A DNA stretch of 64,000 bases from Anaerocolumna xylanovorans DSM 12503 (GCF_900143645.1 NZ_FRFD01000009.1:253315-317314), one strand, 5' to 3'; positions 45,951 through 55,093 are shown, counted from the first letter of the stretch. Notes: generated by a model from the sequence alone, not told the origin. Made by a program: numbers and translations.

Positions 45951-46406
45951 TTAATGAGCTCGTAAATCATCATTCCATATTGAATCCAGATCTGCATTGT
46001 AAAATGAATACATCACATAGTGATTTTCGGTATTATTAATTTTCTCCAGTTTCTTCTTAATGTTATTGCAGGAACTCCCGAAATCGTATCCCTCTATAAA
46101 ATCATTAAAGGAATCATTATTTACGGCAACAAGAAATATGCCTTCTTCGTGTTTATTCTCCCATTTCAAAGGTTCCTTTGAGTGGATTAATAATGCTGAA
46201 AAATATTGCATTCCATTCCCGTTTCCTACTAATTTCCCGCATTCACTATCTTTTGCTAATACTTCATAATCTGCGTTTAATTTAACATGTTTTAATTTAT
46301 TGGTATATTTATCAAGAATAATATTATTCCCAATTGGAACAAATAACACCGCGAATGGTAAGAGAATCAATAAAACAATACCTATATACTTTAATATTTT
46401 TTTCAT
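45951..46406 (-). CDS. Small membrane-anchored protein, unknown function
   Basis: 151 aa. One N-terminal membrane helix (YIGIVLLILLPFAVLFVPIG), then an exported domain with two cysteines (DSECGKL, GSSCNNI) that may form a disulfide. Not a recognised family. Start ATG 46406 with GGAGA nine bases upstream. Followed by a strong terminator. Confidence 0.75.
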   Translation of the reverse strand: MKKILKYIGIVLLILLPFAVLFVPIGNNIILDKYTNKLKHVKLNADYEVLAKDSECGKLVGNGNGMQYFSALLIHSKEPLKWENKHEEGIFLVAVNNDSFNDFIEGYDFGSSCNNIKKKLEKINNTENHYVMYSFYNADLDSIWNDDLRAH

Positions 46407-46481
46407 GATAATTCGTCTCCACAAATCATAGTTTATCTGTCTGTTATATGAATCATCTGTTTTTATATAAACAAAATATCA

Positions 46482-48020
46482 CTAATTCTCCAGGTATTTA
46501 TCAAACCGCTCTGTTGTGTGAAGCACTTCTTTCAGGTATTCCTTCGTACTTTCCGCATTTTGAAGATTTTTTTCACTAATTGCTGATACTTCTTCGGAGC
46601 CTGCCGTGATTTCTTCCGTTGTGGCTGACAACTGACTGATGTTGTCAACAATCTGATTATTCGCTTCTGCCAGCTCTGACAGCATCTTATCAATTTCTTC
46701 AATATGTCCGGATAATGTACTTACATCTTCATTTATCTTTTCAAAACTTTGCGATGCTGTTGTGATAAGGCTTCCCTGATTTTCTGCAGATACAATAGAC
46801 TCCTTTACATTACCAGTGGCTTCTGCTGCATTCTGGTTCAATTCGTCAATTATCCTCTTTATATTCTCGGTAGAATTTCTGGTCTGTTCTGCCAGGTGCC
46901 TGATTTCCTCTGCTACAACAGCAAATCCCTTTCCTGCTTCTCCTGCTCTGGCGCTCTCTATCGAAGCATTCAATGCCAGTAAATTGGTTTGGCTGGATAT
47001 GCTGAAAATGATACCTGCTATATCCTGGACTTCTTTCATCTTATCCTGCAGCTTCTCCATAGAATTAACTACTGCTGCATTTGCTGATGCAATGTACGCT
47101 GACTGCTCTTTTAAGTTCCCCATTATCTGCAGCCCACTACCAATAGCCTCGGATGAGTTGTCAGCAATCACTACCATCTTTTCAGAATATTGTACCGTTT
47201 GATTGATAGATTGCTGGATTGTCTGTGTCATAACGGTCTGTTCCTGAATGTTACTGGCGGTAGTCTGCGTACTGGCAGAAATCTCTCCAATGGCAGTGTT
47301 GACAATTTGAGTGGATTCACCTAAACTTTGCACTATTTGGTTACTTTGAGAGGCAGCATTTTTAACAATCCTGGCAATCTCTAGTATATCACTTAACATT
47401 TCTTCCTGCATTTCCTGTTGATCCTTAACAGCATGCAGGGAATCATGAGAAAACCGGTGTCCAATATCCGTACATTTATATATGGTGTTAAGTGTCAATA
47501 AGATAATAATCAGCTCCAGGATATTCTGCAGCATATTATCGGATTTTGACATAACTAATAAAACCGAATAAATGATATTAATAACAGCATTCCAAATACA
47601 GAAGATTTTTACTAATTTGGTATCATAAAATAAAATTACTGCAACTAGTACAGGTATCGCACTAATTCTGACAAAACTGCTTCCATTACTAAAAAGAAAA
47701 ATAGAGTAGATAATCATGTAACTGGTTAAGCTTCCCCATCCCAATATATTACTGGTTGCTTTTTTCATAAAAGTGAAGGCATTGATGCCCGTTGCAAGAC
47801 AGCACAAAACAATAAGAATGACAGCCAATATAAAAGGAATTTCCTTTGACAGGCAATTCCCAACCAGAACCCCTATATATAATGCATATAAAATTGTAGT
47901 TCCCAGAAATATAAACTTATTAATAACTTTGTTTCTTTCCTTTTTCTCATTAAACTTCCTGACTTTTTCCCCTTGATTAATAGCGTCCATAACCTCTTTT
48001 AACGTCTCCTTTTCCCTCAT
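46482..48020 (-). CDS. Methyl-accepting chemotaxis protein without a periplasmic sensor
   Basis: 512 aa. N-terminal block of five or six membrane helices (40-190), no large external domain, then the methylation helices and the tip SSQTNLLALNASIESARAGE followed by GFAVVAEEIRHLAEQT. It should couple to CheA/CheW and may sense membrane or energy state. No HAMP domain is evident. Stand-alone. Confidence 0.93.
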   Translation of the reverse strand: MREKETLKEVMDAINQGEKVRKFNEKKERNKVINKFIFLGTTILYALYIGVLVGNCLSKEIPFILAVILIVLCCLATGINAFTFMKKATSNILGWGSLTSYMIIYSIFLFSNGSSFVRISAIPVLVAVILFYDTKLVKIFCIWNAVINIIYSVLLVMSKSDNMLQNILELIIILLTLNTIYKCTDIGHRFSHDSLHAVKDQQEMQEEMLSDILEIARIVKNAASQSNQIVQSLGESTQIVNTAIGEISASTQTTASNIQEQTVMTQTIQQSINQTVQYSEKMVVIADNSSEAIGSGLQIMGNLKEQSAYIASANAAVVNSMEKLQDKMKEVQDIAGIIFSISSQTNLLALNASIESARAGEAGKGFAVVAEEIRHLAEQTRNSTENIKRIIDELNQNAAEATGNVKESIVSAENQGSLITTASQSFEKINEDVSTLSGHIEEIDKMLSELAEANNQIVDNISQLSATTEEITAGSEEVSAISEKNLQNAESTKEYLKEVLHTTERFDKYLEN

Positions 48021-48130
48021 AATTAACTGGTATTATTTAGAAGAATACCACTATTGTCGAATTAAGTCAATATTATACAATTTAAAAAGAAAACGTTTTT
48101 TGTAAGCATCAATGATAATTGACACCATAC

Positions 48131-48673
48131 CTAATCGCACATAAAGAAATCATATATCATAGGTGTATACCTGATTCCTTCATAATCAACCGCTTCTCCA
48201 ATGTCTTCAAAACCAATCGCATGATAAAACGGAACAGCATATGGGGAAGCATTAAGCTTAATGAATCTTTGATTATGCTCTTTCAATTCCTTTATTACCG
48301 TATCAAATAGCAAAGTACCTATTCCTTTTCTATGAAATTCTCCTTTTACAAACACGCATGAGATCGTATTATGATTGCTTATAGAAAGACATCCAACAAG
48401 GATTCCCTCACTATATGCTCCATACATTCTCTCACTCCCATCAGAAAATTTATCAATAAACCTCTGGTTATGTATAAAGCTGTCTTTAAATATTCTGATT
48501 CCTTTTTCTGAATAATCCGGTGCAACAAACTTATCAAAGCATTCTTCGATCAGCTTCATTGCAAATGAAATATCAGAATAATCTACCATTTTTATTTCTG
48601 CACTCACATTCCCAGCTCCATATAAATTACTATTTATTTTACTCCTGTAATTCTCTGAAATCTCTATTACCAT
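48131..48673 (-). CDS. GNAT-family N-acetyltransferase
   Basis: 180 aa. GNAT core with FHRKGIGTLLFDTVI as acetyl-CoA loop and VPFYHAIGFEDI near the end. Resembles clostridial acetyltransferases with an N-terminal extension of 25 residues. The ribosome binding site is weak. Substrate unknown. It borders the right array. Confidence 0.87.
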   Translation of the reverse strand: MVIEISENYRSKINSNLYGAGNVSAEIKMVDYSDISFAMKLIEECFDKFVAPDYSEKGIRIFKDSFIHNQRFIDKFSDGSERMYGAYSEGILVGCLSISNHNTISCVFVKGEFHRKGIGTLLFDTVIKELKEHNQRFIKLNASPYAVPFYHAIGFEDIGEAVDYEGIRYTPMIYDFFMCD

Positions 48674-48718
48674 ATTATAATATTTTATTTTTATCCATCA
48701 ATACAATGTTGATAAAAA

Positions 48719-48784
48719 TCACCAGAACCCCTGAATTCTCAAGGTTTCTGGTGAAATTAAAAGAGCCGGAAATAGGATATGAAG
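48719..48784. repeat. Hairpin plus strongly degraded attachment copy
   Basis: ATCACCAGAACC..GGTTTCTGGTG stem with TGAATTCTCAA in the loop. The same loop and flanks occur at 28146 before the copy at 28212 (class T3). The following AAGAGCCGGAAATAGGAT is a poor match to the core, so the call rests mainly on the shared hairpin. Confidence 0.35.
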
Positions 48785-48809
48785 CAAAATCCGAATCAAA
48801 AATGCGGAT

Positions 48810-49268
48810 TTACTTAATTGCCATTATATAAATTTGACAAGGATTCCATTCATCCCATAATGTAGGGAAACATTCAAGTTCTTTAAAACCTAATTTTTTA
48901 TAAAACTGAATTGTCCTGTCGTATTCGTCATAGTGACCTTCTTCTACGGTTTTTACCTGTATAAACGAATAGCCATGCTCTTTTGCATAAGAATAAAACG
49001 CATCAAATAATTTCTTTCCAATACCATTTTTATGTACTGCCTTTCGTACACCCATAACATAAATTTCAGCAGTATATGAACTTGTTTCTTTTAAAGTAAT
49101 AAACCCTTTTGCTGTATCATTTTCTATCTCTGCCCAAAAAGGCAGTTCTTTACTGCATCTAATGTATTCGGCTGTACTATCCGGTAACCCAAACCAATCA
49201 GGTAAATCAGATAATATAGTACTTGAAATCAATTCTTTTTGTTTCTCATCTTCGATATAAACTATCAT
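48810..49268 (-). CDS. GNAT-family N-acetyltransferase
   Basis: 152 aa. AVHKNGIGKKLFDAFYSYA is the acetyl-CoA loop; RTIQFYKKLGFKELE closes the fold. Excellent ribosome binding site (AAGGAGG). The stop lies 26 bp from the degraded attachment copy. Preceded 28 bp upstream by a 14-codon open frame with its own strong site. Confidence 0.9.
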   Translation of the reverse strand: MIVYIEDEKQKELISSTILSDLPDWFGLPDSTAEYIRCSKELPFWAEIENDTAKGFITLKETSSYTAEIYVMGVRKAVHKNGIGKKLFDAFYSYAKEHGYSFIQVKTVEEGHYDEYDRTIQFYKKLGFKELECFPTLWDEWNPCQIYIMAIK

Positions 49269-49295
49269 TAAACTTCCTCCTTAAATTTATAGAGG

Positions 49296-49340
49296 TTATT
49301 TTAAAGTGTATCCTCCATTCACTCTTCTTACATCAGTCAT
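49296..49340 (-). other. 14-codon leader-like open frame
   Basis: MTDVRRVNGGYTLK, with AAAGGAG seven bases before ATG, just before the GNAT gene. It could be a leader peptide or the last residues of a lost dehydrogenase (VNGGYTL is a common ending of short-chain dehydrogenases). Real expression unproven. Confidence 0.3.
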
Positions 49341-49523
49341 TTTACTTCTCCTTTCCCCGTTATTTATTATAACGCCAAAGCGATATAACACTTAAAAATC
49401 GCCTGCAAACATATATATTTTTTTACTTGGCAAACTAAACATAAAATATCCCCCCGAAAAAACACCAATGGAAAGGGACTTTCCAGTGCATCCAACTCTT
49501 ATACTCACTTTGATTTAAAGGTT

Positions 49524-50240
49524 TTACTGCTGTCTATTCCCAATAATAGAAATTAAGTTCATATATCTTCCGTTGTCGATTTCAAGCATAAGTTTATCAG
49601 CCATTGCATAGCTATTTTCCGTTTTGAACCAATCTTGCCATGCTTCTTTAAAACAATCCATTTCCCGTATGCTCTTAATTTCAATTTTATCAGATTTTGA
49701 AAATATTTTTCTCCACCATTCACAAGAGTTCCATGTTGTAACTGCTTCCTTGCTCCAATACGGTTTCATTTCATCTGGAATACTATTATGCATTTCGTAT
49801 TTCATTCCCGGAACAGCTATAGCAATTAGAGCATTTTTCTTTAAAATTTTAGATAGGTTTGAGTCGAAATAAGTATCATTGCTTCCAAAATAGTGATATG
49901 CATCAACACTGATAACAGCATCGAAATATTCGTCTGCAAAAGGTAATTGTGTCGCGTCAGCATGAATTGGAATAATCTGATTTTCTAAATTCATCTTTGA
50001 AAAGCGTTTATAATTTTCACTTGCTGAAATCCATAAATCTACTGCAAATACCTGTAGCCCGTATTCTTTTGCGAGAAAGATGGATGTCAGACCATTACCG
50101 CATCCTAAATCTAATACTCTCATATTGCTTGTTAATTGAACATTCTCTAATAAGTTCTCCAGAACTATCATTGAATTTGGTCCCATCATATTAGCTTTTA
50201 CAAATTCATTATCGTACTTTTTACTTTTTAAATTCTTCAT
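49524..50240 (-). CDS. Class I SAM-dependent methyltransferase
   Basis: 238 aa. VLDLGCGNGLTSIFLAKEYG (motif I), DATQLPFADEYFDAVISVDA (motif II/III). Similar in layout to cyclopropane/phosphoethanolamine-type small-molecule methyltransferases. GAAAGGA site. Its leader region contains a long palindrome (50278-50366), which could control expression. Confidence 0.88.
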   Translation of the reverse strand: MKNLKSKKYDNEFVKANMMGPNSMIVLENLLENVQLTSNMRVLDLGCGNGLTSIFLAKEYGLQVFAVDLWISASENYKRFSKMNLENQIIPIHADATQLPFADEYFDAVISVDAYHYFGSNDTYFDSNLSKILKKNALIAIAVPGMKYEMHNSIPDEMKPYWSKEAVTTWNSCEWWRKIFSKSDKIEIKSIREMDCFKEAWQDWFKTENSYAMADKLMLEIDNGRYMNLISIIGNRQQ

Positions 50241-50591
50241 TTTCTTTTCCTTTCTTAAATAAATTTTTCAATGTTTACCTTACAGAAAAGAAAAGAGATA
50301 TAGCGAAAATACTATACCTGTAATACATTCTATCAGCTATATGTCAGTTTCGTATTTTCTGTAAGGCATAATTAAGTACACAAAGCGGGTAATCTCGCTA
50401 TTGTCCTAAATAAATTAATAAATGCACATTACAGAATCACTACCAAACAGACACCGCCTTTCAAATTATATATTATGTACCTATTATATCCATATGCTGT
50501 ATTTTGTCAATTGTTAAGCAAATATCCCAATTGCTTTATCTAATAGATACATTCATCAACTTCACTTCCGCAATAACTTCCATGTAATTTG
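50241..50591. promoter_or_regulatory. Methyltransferase leader with an 89-bp palindrome
   Basis: 351 bp without a gene. Perfect 12-base arms CCTTACAGAAAA (50278-50289) and TTTTCTGTAAGG (50355-50366), with nested pairs such as GATATAGC/GCTATAT. It may fold in the mRNA leader of the methyltransferase or be a terminator/repeat. Nothing else is seen to its right. Confidence 0.5.
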
Positions 50592-51056
50592 CTAATCCAA
50601 ACATTCAGGATCACCTATTTCCTCGTTACCCAAATATACTTTATACTTGTCGCCATAATAGAAATTCATAATTTGCCTGCGCAGTTTTGAAGGATATAAG
50701 GGTTGGGTAATTAAAGTTTGTATATCAAGCCAATCATAACCTGCTTGATTTGTATCTCCATGAAGCACAGCATCTTCAATTTCACCAATATAGTCACATA
50801 GAAAGATTAAATCAACACGATGAAAAGTTTCTCCATGAACTTCTTCAACAACAAAAGCCAGCTCTTTTGGTTCTACCATAAATCCCATTTCTTCAGCAAC
50901 TTCTCTACGAACGGCATCTGTCAACAATTCTTCAGCATTCTGGCCTCCTCCGGGCATAATATAAAAAATATCTCCATTATCATTTATCTTAATTGCCAAC
51001 ATTTTTCCGTCTCTAATAATAAGCGCTTTGGCAGAGTTTCTAATTTGTTTATTCAT
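50592..51056 (-). CDS. Nudix hydrolase
   Basis: 154 aa. Intact Nudix box: GGGQNAEELLTDAVRREVAE followed by EMGF, so metal-dependent pyrophosphohydrolase activity is likely. The substrate could be a nucleotide or a prenyl-type diphosphate. GGAGT site. Cargo-like stand-alone gene. Confidence 0.92.
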   Translation of the reverse strand: MNKQIRNSAKALIIRDGKMLAIKINDNGDIFYIMPGGGQNAEELLTDAVRREVAEEMGFMVEPKELAFVVEEVHGETFHRVDLIFLCDYIGEIEDAVLHGDTNQAGYDWLDIQTLITQPLYPSKLRRQIMNFYYGDKYKVYLGNEEIGDPECLD

Positions 51057-51129
51057 AACATATTTGACTCCTTTGATTGGCAGCTTTGCTGCTAAATTGG
51101 GATTTACTCAATCTCACCCTCATTAAATC

Positions 51130-51218
51130 CTTTTATTGAACTTCCAAGAAAGTTTCCTGCAAAATGCCAATGACGATGCCTGCGGCCATGAATGCCAAAT
51201 TAGGAAGTATGATGGGTG
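51130..51218 (-). pseudogene. C-terminal fragment of a membrane protein
   Basis: Frame reading LLTPIILPNLAFMAAGIVIG, then ILQETFLEVQ and a stop; hydrophobic, no start codon or site of its own, and running out of the adjacent gene in another frame. Probably the last segment of a lost transporter. Confidence 0.3.
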
Positions 51219-51659
51219 TCAATAGTTTTTCTTTTGATAACCCACCAAAATTCGTTCAAGTGGTACCCATCCAATATATTTTGGTTGACTCCAGCCAGGA
51301 GCTGCCGGTAATCTTTCCACCTCTAAATAATTATCAATGCGAACAACATTCCATGCATGAATCACTTCACCATTACCGAGAGATAATCCGCAATGTCCCC
51401 AATCTGCAAGCTTGTCACCAACTACACCCACACAGCCATAGAATACAAATGTACCTTTAGGTGGTAGACCGGTATTTTCATGTGCAGCATATAAGGCAGC
51501 TGATTCTTTCGCGGAATCACCACCAAATATCTCAATCCCGTTGCTTTTTTCAAGTGAATCCTCTATGAACCCTAAACACTTCAACTGATATTCTTTCGAG
51601 CCGACATGTGCTTTTGCCCATGCTATTGCATTTTCTGCAAGTATTACTTCATTCATCAT
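51219..51659 (-). CDS. NlpC/P60-like cysteine hydrolase
   Basis: 146 aa. Candidate catalytic cysteine at KCLGFIEDSL and histidine in WGHCGLSLGNGEVIHAW, the arrangement of NlpC/P60 amidases. No signal peptide, so it may act inside the cell or be a cargo form without export. Related intracellular proteins occur in Firmicutes mobile regions. Site AAGGGAAA upstream. Confidence 0.8.
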   Translation of the reverse strand: MMNEVILAENAIAWAKAHVGSKEYQLKCLGFIEDSLEKSNGIEIFGGDSAKESAALYAAHENTGLPPKGTFVFYGCVGVVGDKLADWGHCGLSLGNGEVIHAWNVVRIDNYLEVERLPAAPGWSQPKYIGWVPLERILVGYQKKNY

Positions 51660-51734
51660 ACATTTCCCTTTCCTTCATTTCATTTTAATATATATCTGAA
51701 TAGGACAACATTTCATCAAGTGTACCATCATGTT

Positions 51735-52330
51735 TTATTTCCTGCTAATTTTATCCTTTGACTTTTGTTTGGCTGTATAAACAGCTTTCTTTTGACCCCA
51801 TTCATTTTCATTTCTCAATTGACAATACAATTTCCAGCGTTCGTTAGAAATAATCATGTTTTCAATTGCTTTTTTTACTGCACAGCCAGCTTCCGTCGTA
51901 TGTGTACAATTACTATATTTACAATTGCCAAAAAGTTCAGTTATATCTGAAAATGCATCATCAATTGCCTGTGGGTAGTAGTATGACGTCCCTTTGAATC
52001 GTTTTCACGTATCTCACTGACTCTCATCAGTTCTTCACCTGCAATTGCATTCAAAAGAGTAGATTTCCCAACACCTGCCAAATGTCCTGAAAAATCTGTT
52101 CTTGAAAACTTACTTTTTCTCTCAAAGACTTTTTCAATAATAGAATATCCACTTTGATTAACGCAAATTAATACTTTATCCCCTACAACGGGGAATATGC
52201 TATTTTCTTTATAAAAAGATCCTCTTAATTTTGCATGAACTTCTCCCTGTTCACATATTAACGTAAACAATTCTCGTTGAACTTCGCAAACAACAGCATG
52301 CATTTCTGTTCCATTTTCTTTCATTTTCAA
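51735..52330 (-). pseudogene. rsgA: rsgA (ribosome small-subunit GTPase) with internal deletion
   Basis: The N-terminal OB part ends at KFSRTDFSGHLAG, where the next residues are already the P-loop AGVGKSTLLNAIAGEEL, so about 70 residues are missing. After RVSEIRENDSKGRHTTTHR the frame breaks; the C-terminal zinc region (FGNCKYSNCTHTTEAGC) continues in another frame to 51735. It cannot make a working GTPase. Since RsgA is a normal chromosomal protein, this is an extra, decayed copy carried in the accessory array. Confidence 0.85.
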
Positions 52331-52596
52331 TGATTTCCCTCCAATTTTGGGTACAAAAAAACTTGCCCATTGGCAAGTCTGTTTATACAGTATTTACAAA
52401 AGGGTTCTTGTACGCAAGAAGCAAATGCTTTCTGCATACTTCAATATTAAATTATTGATTTCTCACCATATTCATTTTTTTCATAATTTAATCAGCCCCT
52501 TCCGCAAGTAAATTGAAGTCTTTTTATACTAACTTAATTATTATAAATCTAATAGCATCCAAAATCAAGTATATATTTCCACTTTTAACCCCTTTT

Positions 52597-52735
52597 ACCC
52601 GTGTATACCAATTTTAAACGTGGCCTCTACACTTCCTTGCTTTATGATAAAAATAATCCATGAGTTCTTGCCAGAACTGATGGAAGCATGCCCTAAATTC
52701 ACTCGTGAATTATCGAGCTACAAGATTCTTCCACT
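52597..52735 (+). pseudogene. Deletion scar of a mobilizable element (mob leader joined to mob end)
   Basis: GTGTATACCAATTTTAAAC..CTACACTTCC matches the mob leader at 34070, followed within a few bases by codons for IIHEFLPELMEACPKF, the C-terminus of MobV (compare IIVRIIKDFLPELI in the intact gene). The relaxase body and the integrase are gone; the class T1 hairpin and attachment copy follow. Confidence 0.75.
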
Positions 52736-52772
52736 CAGCGCAGCAAAAAACTTGAAAATCAAGGGATTTCAT

Positions 52773-52794
52773 AAGCGCGAGGCGGGCTTCGAAC
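52773..52794. repeat. tRNA-Gly 3'-end attachment copy
   Basis: GCGCGAGGCGGGCTTCGAAC, two mismatches to the intact core, preceded by half of the class T1 hairpin (CTTGAAAATCAAGGGATTT) and followed by AAATCCCCGCACACAAA, as at 30329. Left boundary of the one-gene cassette. Confidence 0.82.
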
Positions 52795-52842
52795 AAATCC
52801 CCGCACACAAATTTGTATTATGCATATTTCGCTAATTATCAT

Positions 52843-53640
52843 TTAGTTTGTTTTTTCACCTATGACTTGTTTTGTACCATCATCGCTTATAATAACGATT
52901 TGTGATATCCCTTTATAAGTTTCATTTTCAGCATGAAGAAGATATGCGTAAAATTCAATTTTATATACCTTGCCCGCATCGGTTTCAATGTTTTCGTTAA
53001 GTACGGTTATGGAGGTTTGAGTCGGTTCATTGTTTTTCACAATCTCATTTTCGCTGACAGAAGTATCATAATCATGATTTCCATCATAAACTATATTCTC
53101 CCCCTCAACTTTTCCCATAGTTGCTTTACCTTCAAAAAAATCAAATCCCTTTTGAATTTGTTCATCAATGTCCGCTATTTCCAGGGTTTTAGCGCAGAAC
53201 ATGGATTTAAGTCCATCTATGTCATTTTCGCTAAATGCATTTATGACCTTGTACGACATGTCTGAGCCCTCTCTATAATAACTGGGCCATTTGTAGCCTA
53301 TTTTATATTCTGTACCATCGCTGCCTGTAACAGTGATTTGCGATATGCCTTCCCTGTTTTTATCGTTCTCGTAAATAATGTATGCGTTAATGTCAATTTC
53401 ATATACTTCGTCCGTATCCGTTAGAATATCTTTAACAAACCAATACCTTTCAAGCAGCGTTGTTTTTCCATGCTCAATAGATTTTTCCTCAGACCCCAGT
53501 AAATCTTTATTAAAGGATACAACTTTACCTTTAAAAAGATCAAAGCCTGCTTGAATTTGTTCATCAATATCCGTCAATCCCTGTAATAATACAACCATAG
53601 AACAGCTTAAAATCACGCATATGACCTTTTGTATTTTCAT
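52843..53640 (-). CDS. Exported protein with two DUF5104-like repeats, sole gene of a cassette
   Basis: 265 aa. N-terminal hydrophobic signal (VICVILSCSMVVLLQGL) without a proper lipobox cysteine, then two similar modules, each starting with DIDEQIQ-GFDLFKGK or DIDEQIQKGFDFFEGK and holding GISQI-SDGT strands. Modules of this kind occur in clostridial lipoproteins (DUF5104). Start ATG 53640 with GGAGA eight bases before. It is the only gene between attachment copies 52773 and 53862. Role unknown. Confidence 0.75.
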   Translation of the reverse strand: MKIQKVICVILSCSMVVLLQGLTDIDEQIQAGFDLFKGKVVSFNKDLLGSEEKSIEHGKTTLLERYWFVKDILTDTDEVYEIDINAYIIYENDKNREGISQITVTGSDGTEYKIGYKWPSYYREGSDMSYKVINAFSENDIDGLKSMFCAKTLEIADIDEQIQKGFDFFEGKATMGKVEGENIVYDGNHDYDTSVSENEIVKNNEPTQTSITVLNENIETDAGKVYKIEFYAYLLHAENETYKGISQIVIISDDGTKQVIGEKTN

Positions 53641-53790
53641 TATAGCAATCTCCTTTTTGAGAGCATCACACAATGGCGGCAGCTGTGTATATTTCAATTG
53701 TGGCTACGCCAACCCGGCAGTCTGATTTGTATTATATCAATAATTTCCGGTTCACTTAACTTATGATAACTATAATTTATCTCATTATAC

Positions 53791-53852
53791 CGCACACATG
53801 ATTTTAAGGTAAGAAAAAATCGCAAATCCTTGATTTATAAGAATTTGCGATG
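53791..53852. terminator. Hairpin next to attachment copy (class T2)
   Basis: GCACACATGATTTTAAGG, then ATCGCAAAT..ATTTGCGAT stem. The hairpin recurs at 59966 almost unchanged before the copy at 60014. Confidence 0.65.
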
Positions 53853-53861
53853 CTTTTTAAA

Positions 53862-53884
53862 AGAGCGCGGGAAGAGATTCGGGC
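53862..53884. repeat. Degraded tRNA-Gly 3'-end attachment copy
   Basis: GCGCGGGAAGAGATTCGGGC has six or so changes from the intact core but is placed after a class T2 hairpin and is followed by AAATCCTCGCACACAA, the same junction as at 30329 and 52773. Confidence 0.7.
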
Positions 53885-53900
53885 AAATCCTCGCACACAA

Positions 53901-54731
53901 TCAATTTTTGAATTGAAATCTTTGTCTATATGCTTCGTAAAACATAACGGTTGCAGCACAACCAACATTAAAGGATGATGCATATGATGTTTCAACCATG
54001 GGAATTGTTCCTAATATATCGCAATTTTCTTGAAATGCATAGCTTAAACCCTCTGTTTCATTGCCAATCATAAACAGTGTTGGCTTTGTCAAATCTAAGT
54101 TGTATAGCGGATGTTCTTTGTGTGCAGTCGTTCCTATAGATTGAAAAGTTGGATAATTCTTTTTCATTGTTTTAATAAAATCAAAGACTTTCTGATTTTC
54201 TGGTACACATATAACTTTCATGTTGAAAAACGAACCCATAGAAGAAGTGATAACATCTGGGTCATATAAGTCAACGGAGTGTCCTGTAATTAATAAGGCT
54301 TCTACACCCAATGAATCGCATGAACGGATAATGGTTCCTAAATTCCCTTTATTCGAAGGTCTATCAAATAGAGCTATAACCGGATTGTCAGAAAATACCA
54401 AACTCCCCAAGTCATCTTCGTTCATCTTAAGAATGGCCAATAATTCTGAAGTGTCTTCTTTTCCGCTGATTTCATTCATTAACACTTGGGATAATTCATA
54501 ATTTGTGCTTGTCTTGATGGTGCTCAATAAGCCATTGGCCCAATTTGATAGAGGCATTTCCGGGCAATATAAAAAAGCTTTAATCTCCCATTTGTTTTTT
54601 ATGGCTTCATTAATATTTCTAACGCCTTCAACTAAGAATTCTTGATACTTATATCTTTTATTGCGATTGCTTTTCAAAACTTCAAACTTTTGATATATCG
54701 CGTTTTTGGAATTGACTTTTTCTATCTTCAT
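53901..54731 (-). CDS. SpoU/TrmH-family RNA 2'-O-methyltransferase
   Basis: 276 aa. An N-terminal substrate-binding domain (about 1-110), then knotted SPOUT motifs: SNKGNLGTIIRSCDSLG (1), LFMIGNETEGLS (2) and ASSFNVGCAATVMFYEAYR (3). Methylates ribose in rRNA or tRNA; some members confer ribosome-antibiotic resistance (Tsr, AviRb), so as cargo it may do the same. Start ATG 54731 with AAGGA eight bases upstream. Its 3' end is only 17 bp from the attachment copy. Confidence 0.88.
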   Translation of the reverse strand: MKIEKVNSKNAIYQKFEVLKSNRNKRYKYQEFLVEGVRNINEAIKNKWEIKAFLYCPEMPLSNWANGLLSTIKTSTNYELSQVLMNEISGKEDTSELLAILKMNEDDLGSLVFSDNPVIALFDRPSNKGNLGTIIRSCDSLGVEALLITGHSVDLYDPDVITSSMGSFFNMKVICVPENQKVFDFIKTMKKNYPTFQSIGTTAHKEHPLYNLDLTKPTLFMIGNETEGLSYAFQENCDILGTIPMVETSYASSFNVGCAATVMFYEAYRQRFQFKN

Positions 54732-54879
54732 TCTCTTCATCCTTCAACAATAAATTTATATAAATTATATCTTTCAACATACAGAAAGTCAATCTGACTT
54801 GAAAGAAGCATATTCTTTACACATAAAGCGAATGTATACACCTCTTACTACAGACAAGATAACGTTTACTCGTTACACC

Positions 54880-55093
54880 TGCGAGTAAACGAAGATATAC
54901 TGGATAGCGAAGTATATATTCATAAGATGGAGATTGTTGACAAGGAAAGAATAAACGGAAAAAGCATAAAAGCTTCTGGAAGAAGCCGAAAACTCTCATC
55001 TGAAAGTGAATACTTTTTTACACAGACCAACAGTGAAAGAATGACGAGCAGAAGTTTTAACTACTGGCTAGAGAAGTATTGTGTTTTAAGAAA
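54880..55093 (+). pseudogene. Tyrosine recombinase remnant (element integrase)
   Basis: Reads SEYFFTQTNSERMTSRSFNY, then WLEKYC, matching GEFIFERNGEQLIARAVTYW plus LSKYC of the intact integrase (residues 312-336). The preceding codons (HKMEIVDKERINGKSIKA) align with an earlier internal region, so there is an internal deletion; both ends of the gene are lost. Confidence 0.7.

Noticed and set aside
51741..51947. Separate small zinc protein (FGNCKYSNCTHTTEAGC)
   Set aside because: It is the C-terminus of the broken rsgA gene in another frame, not an independent gene.
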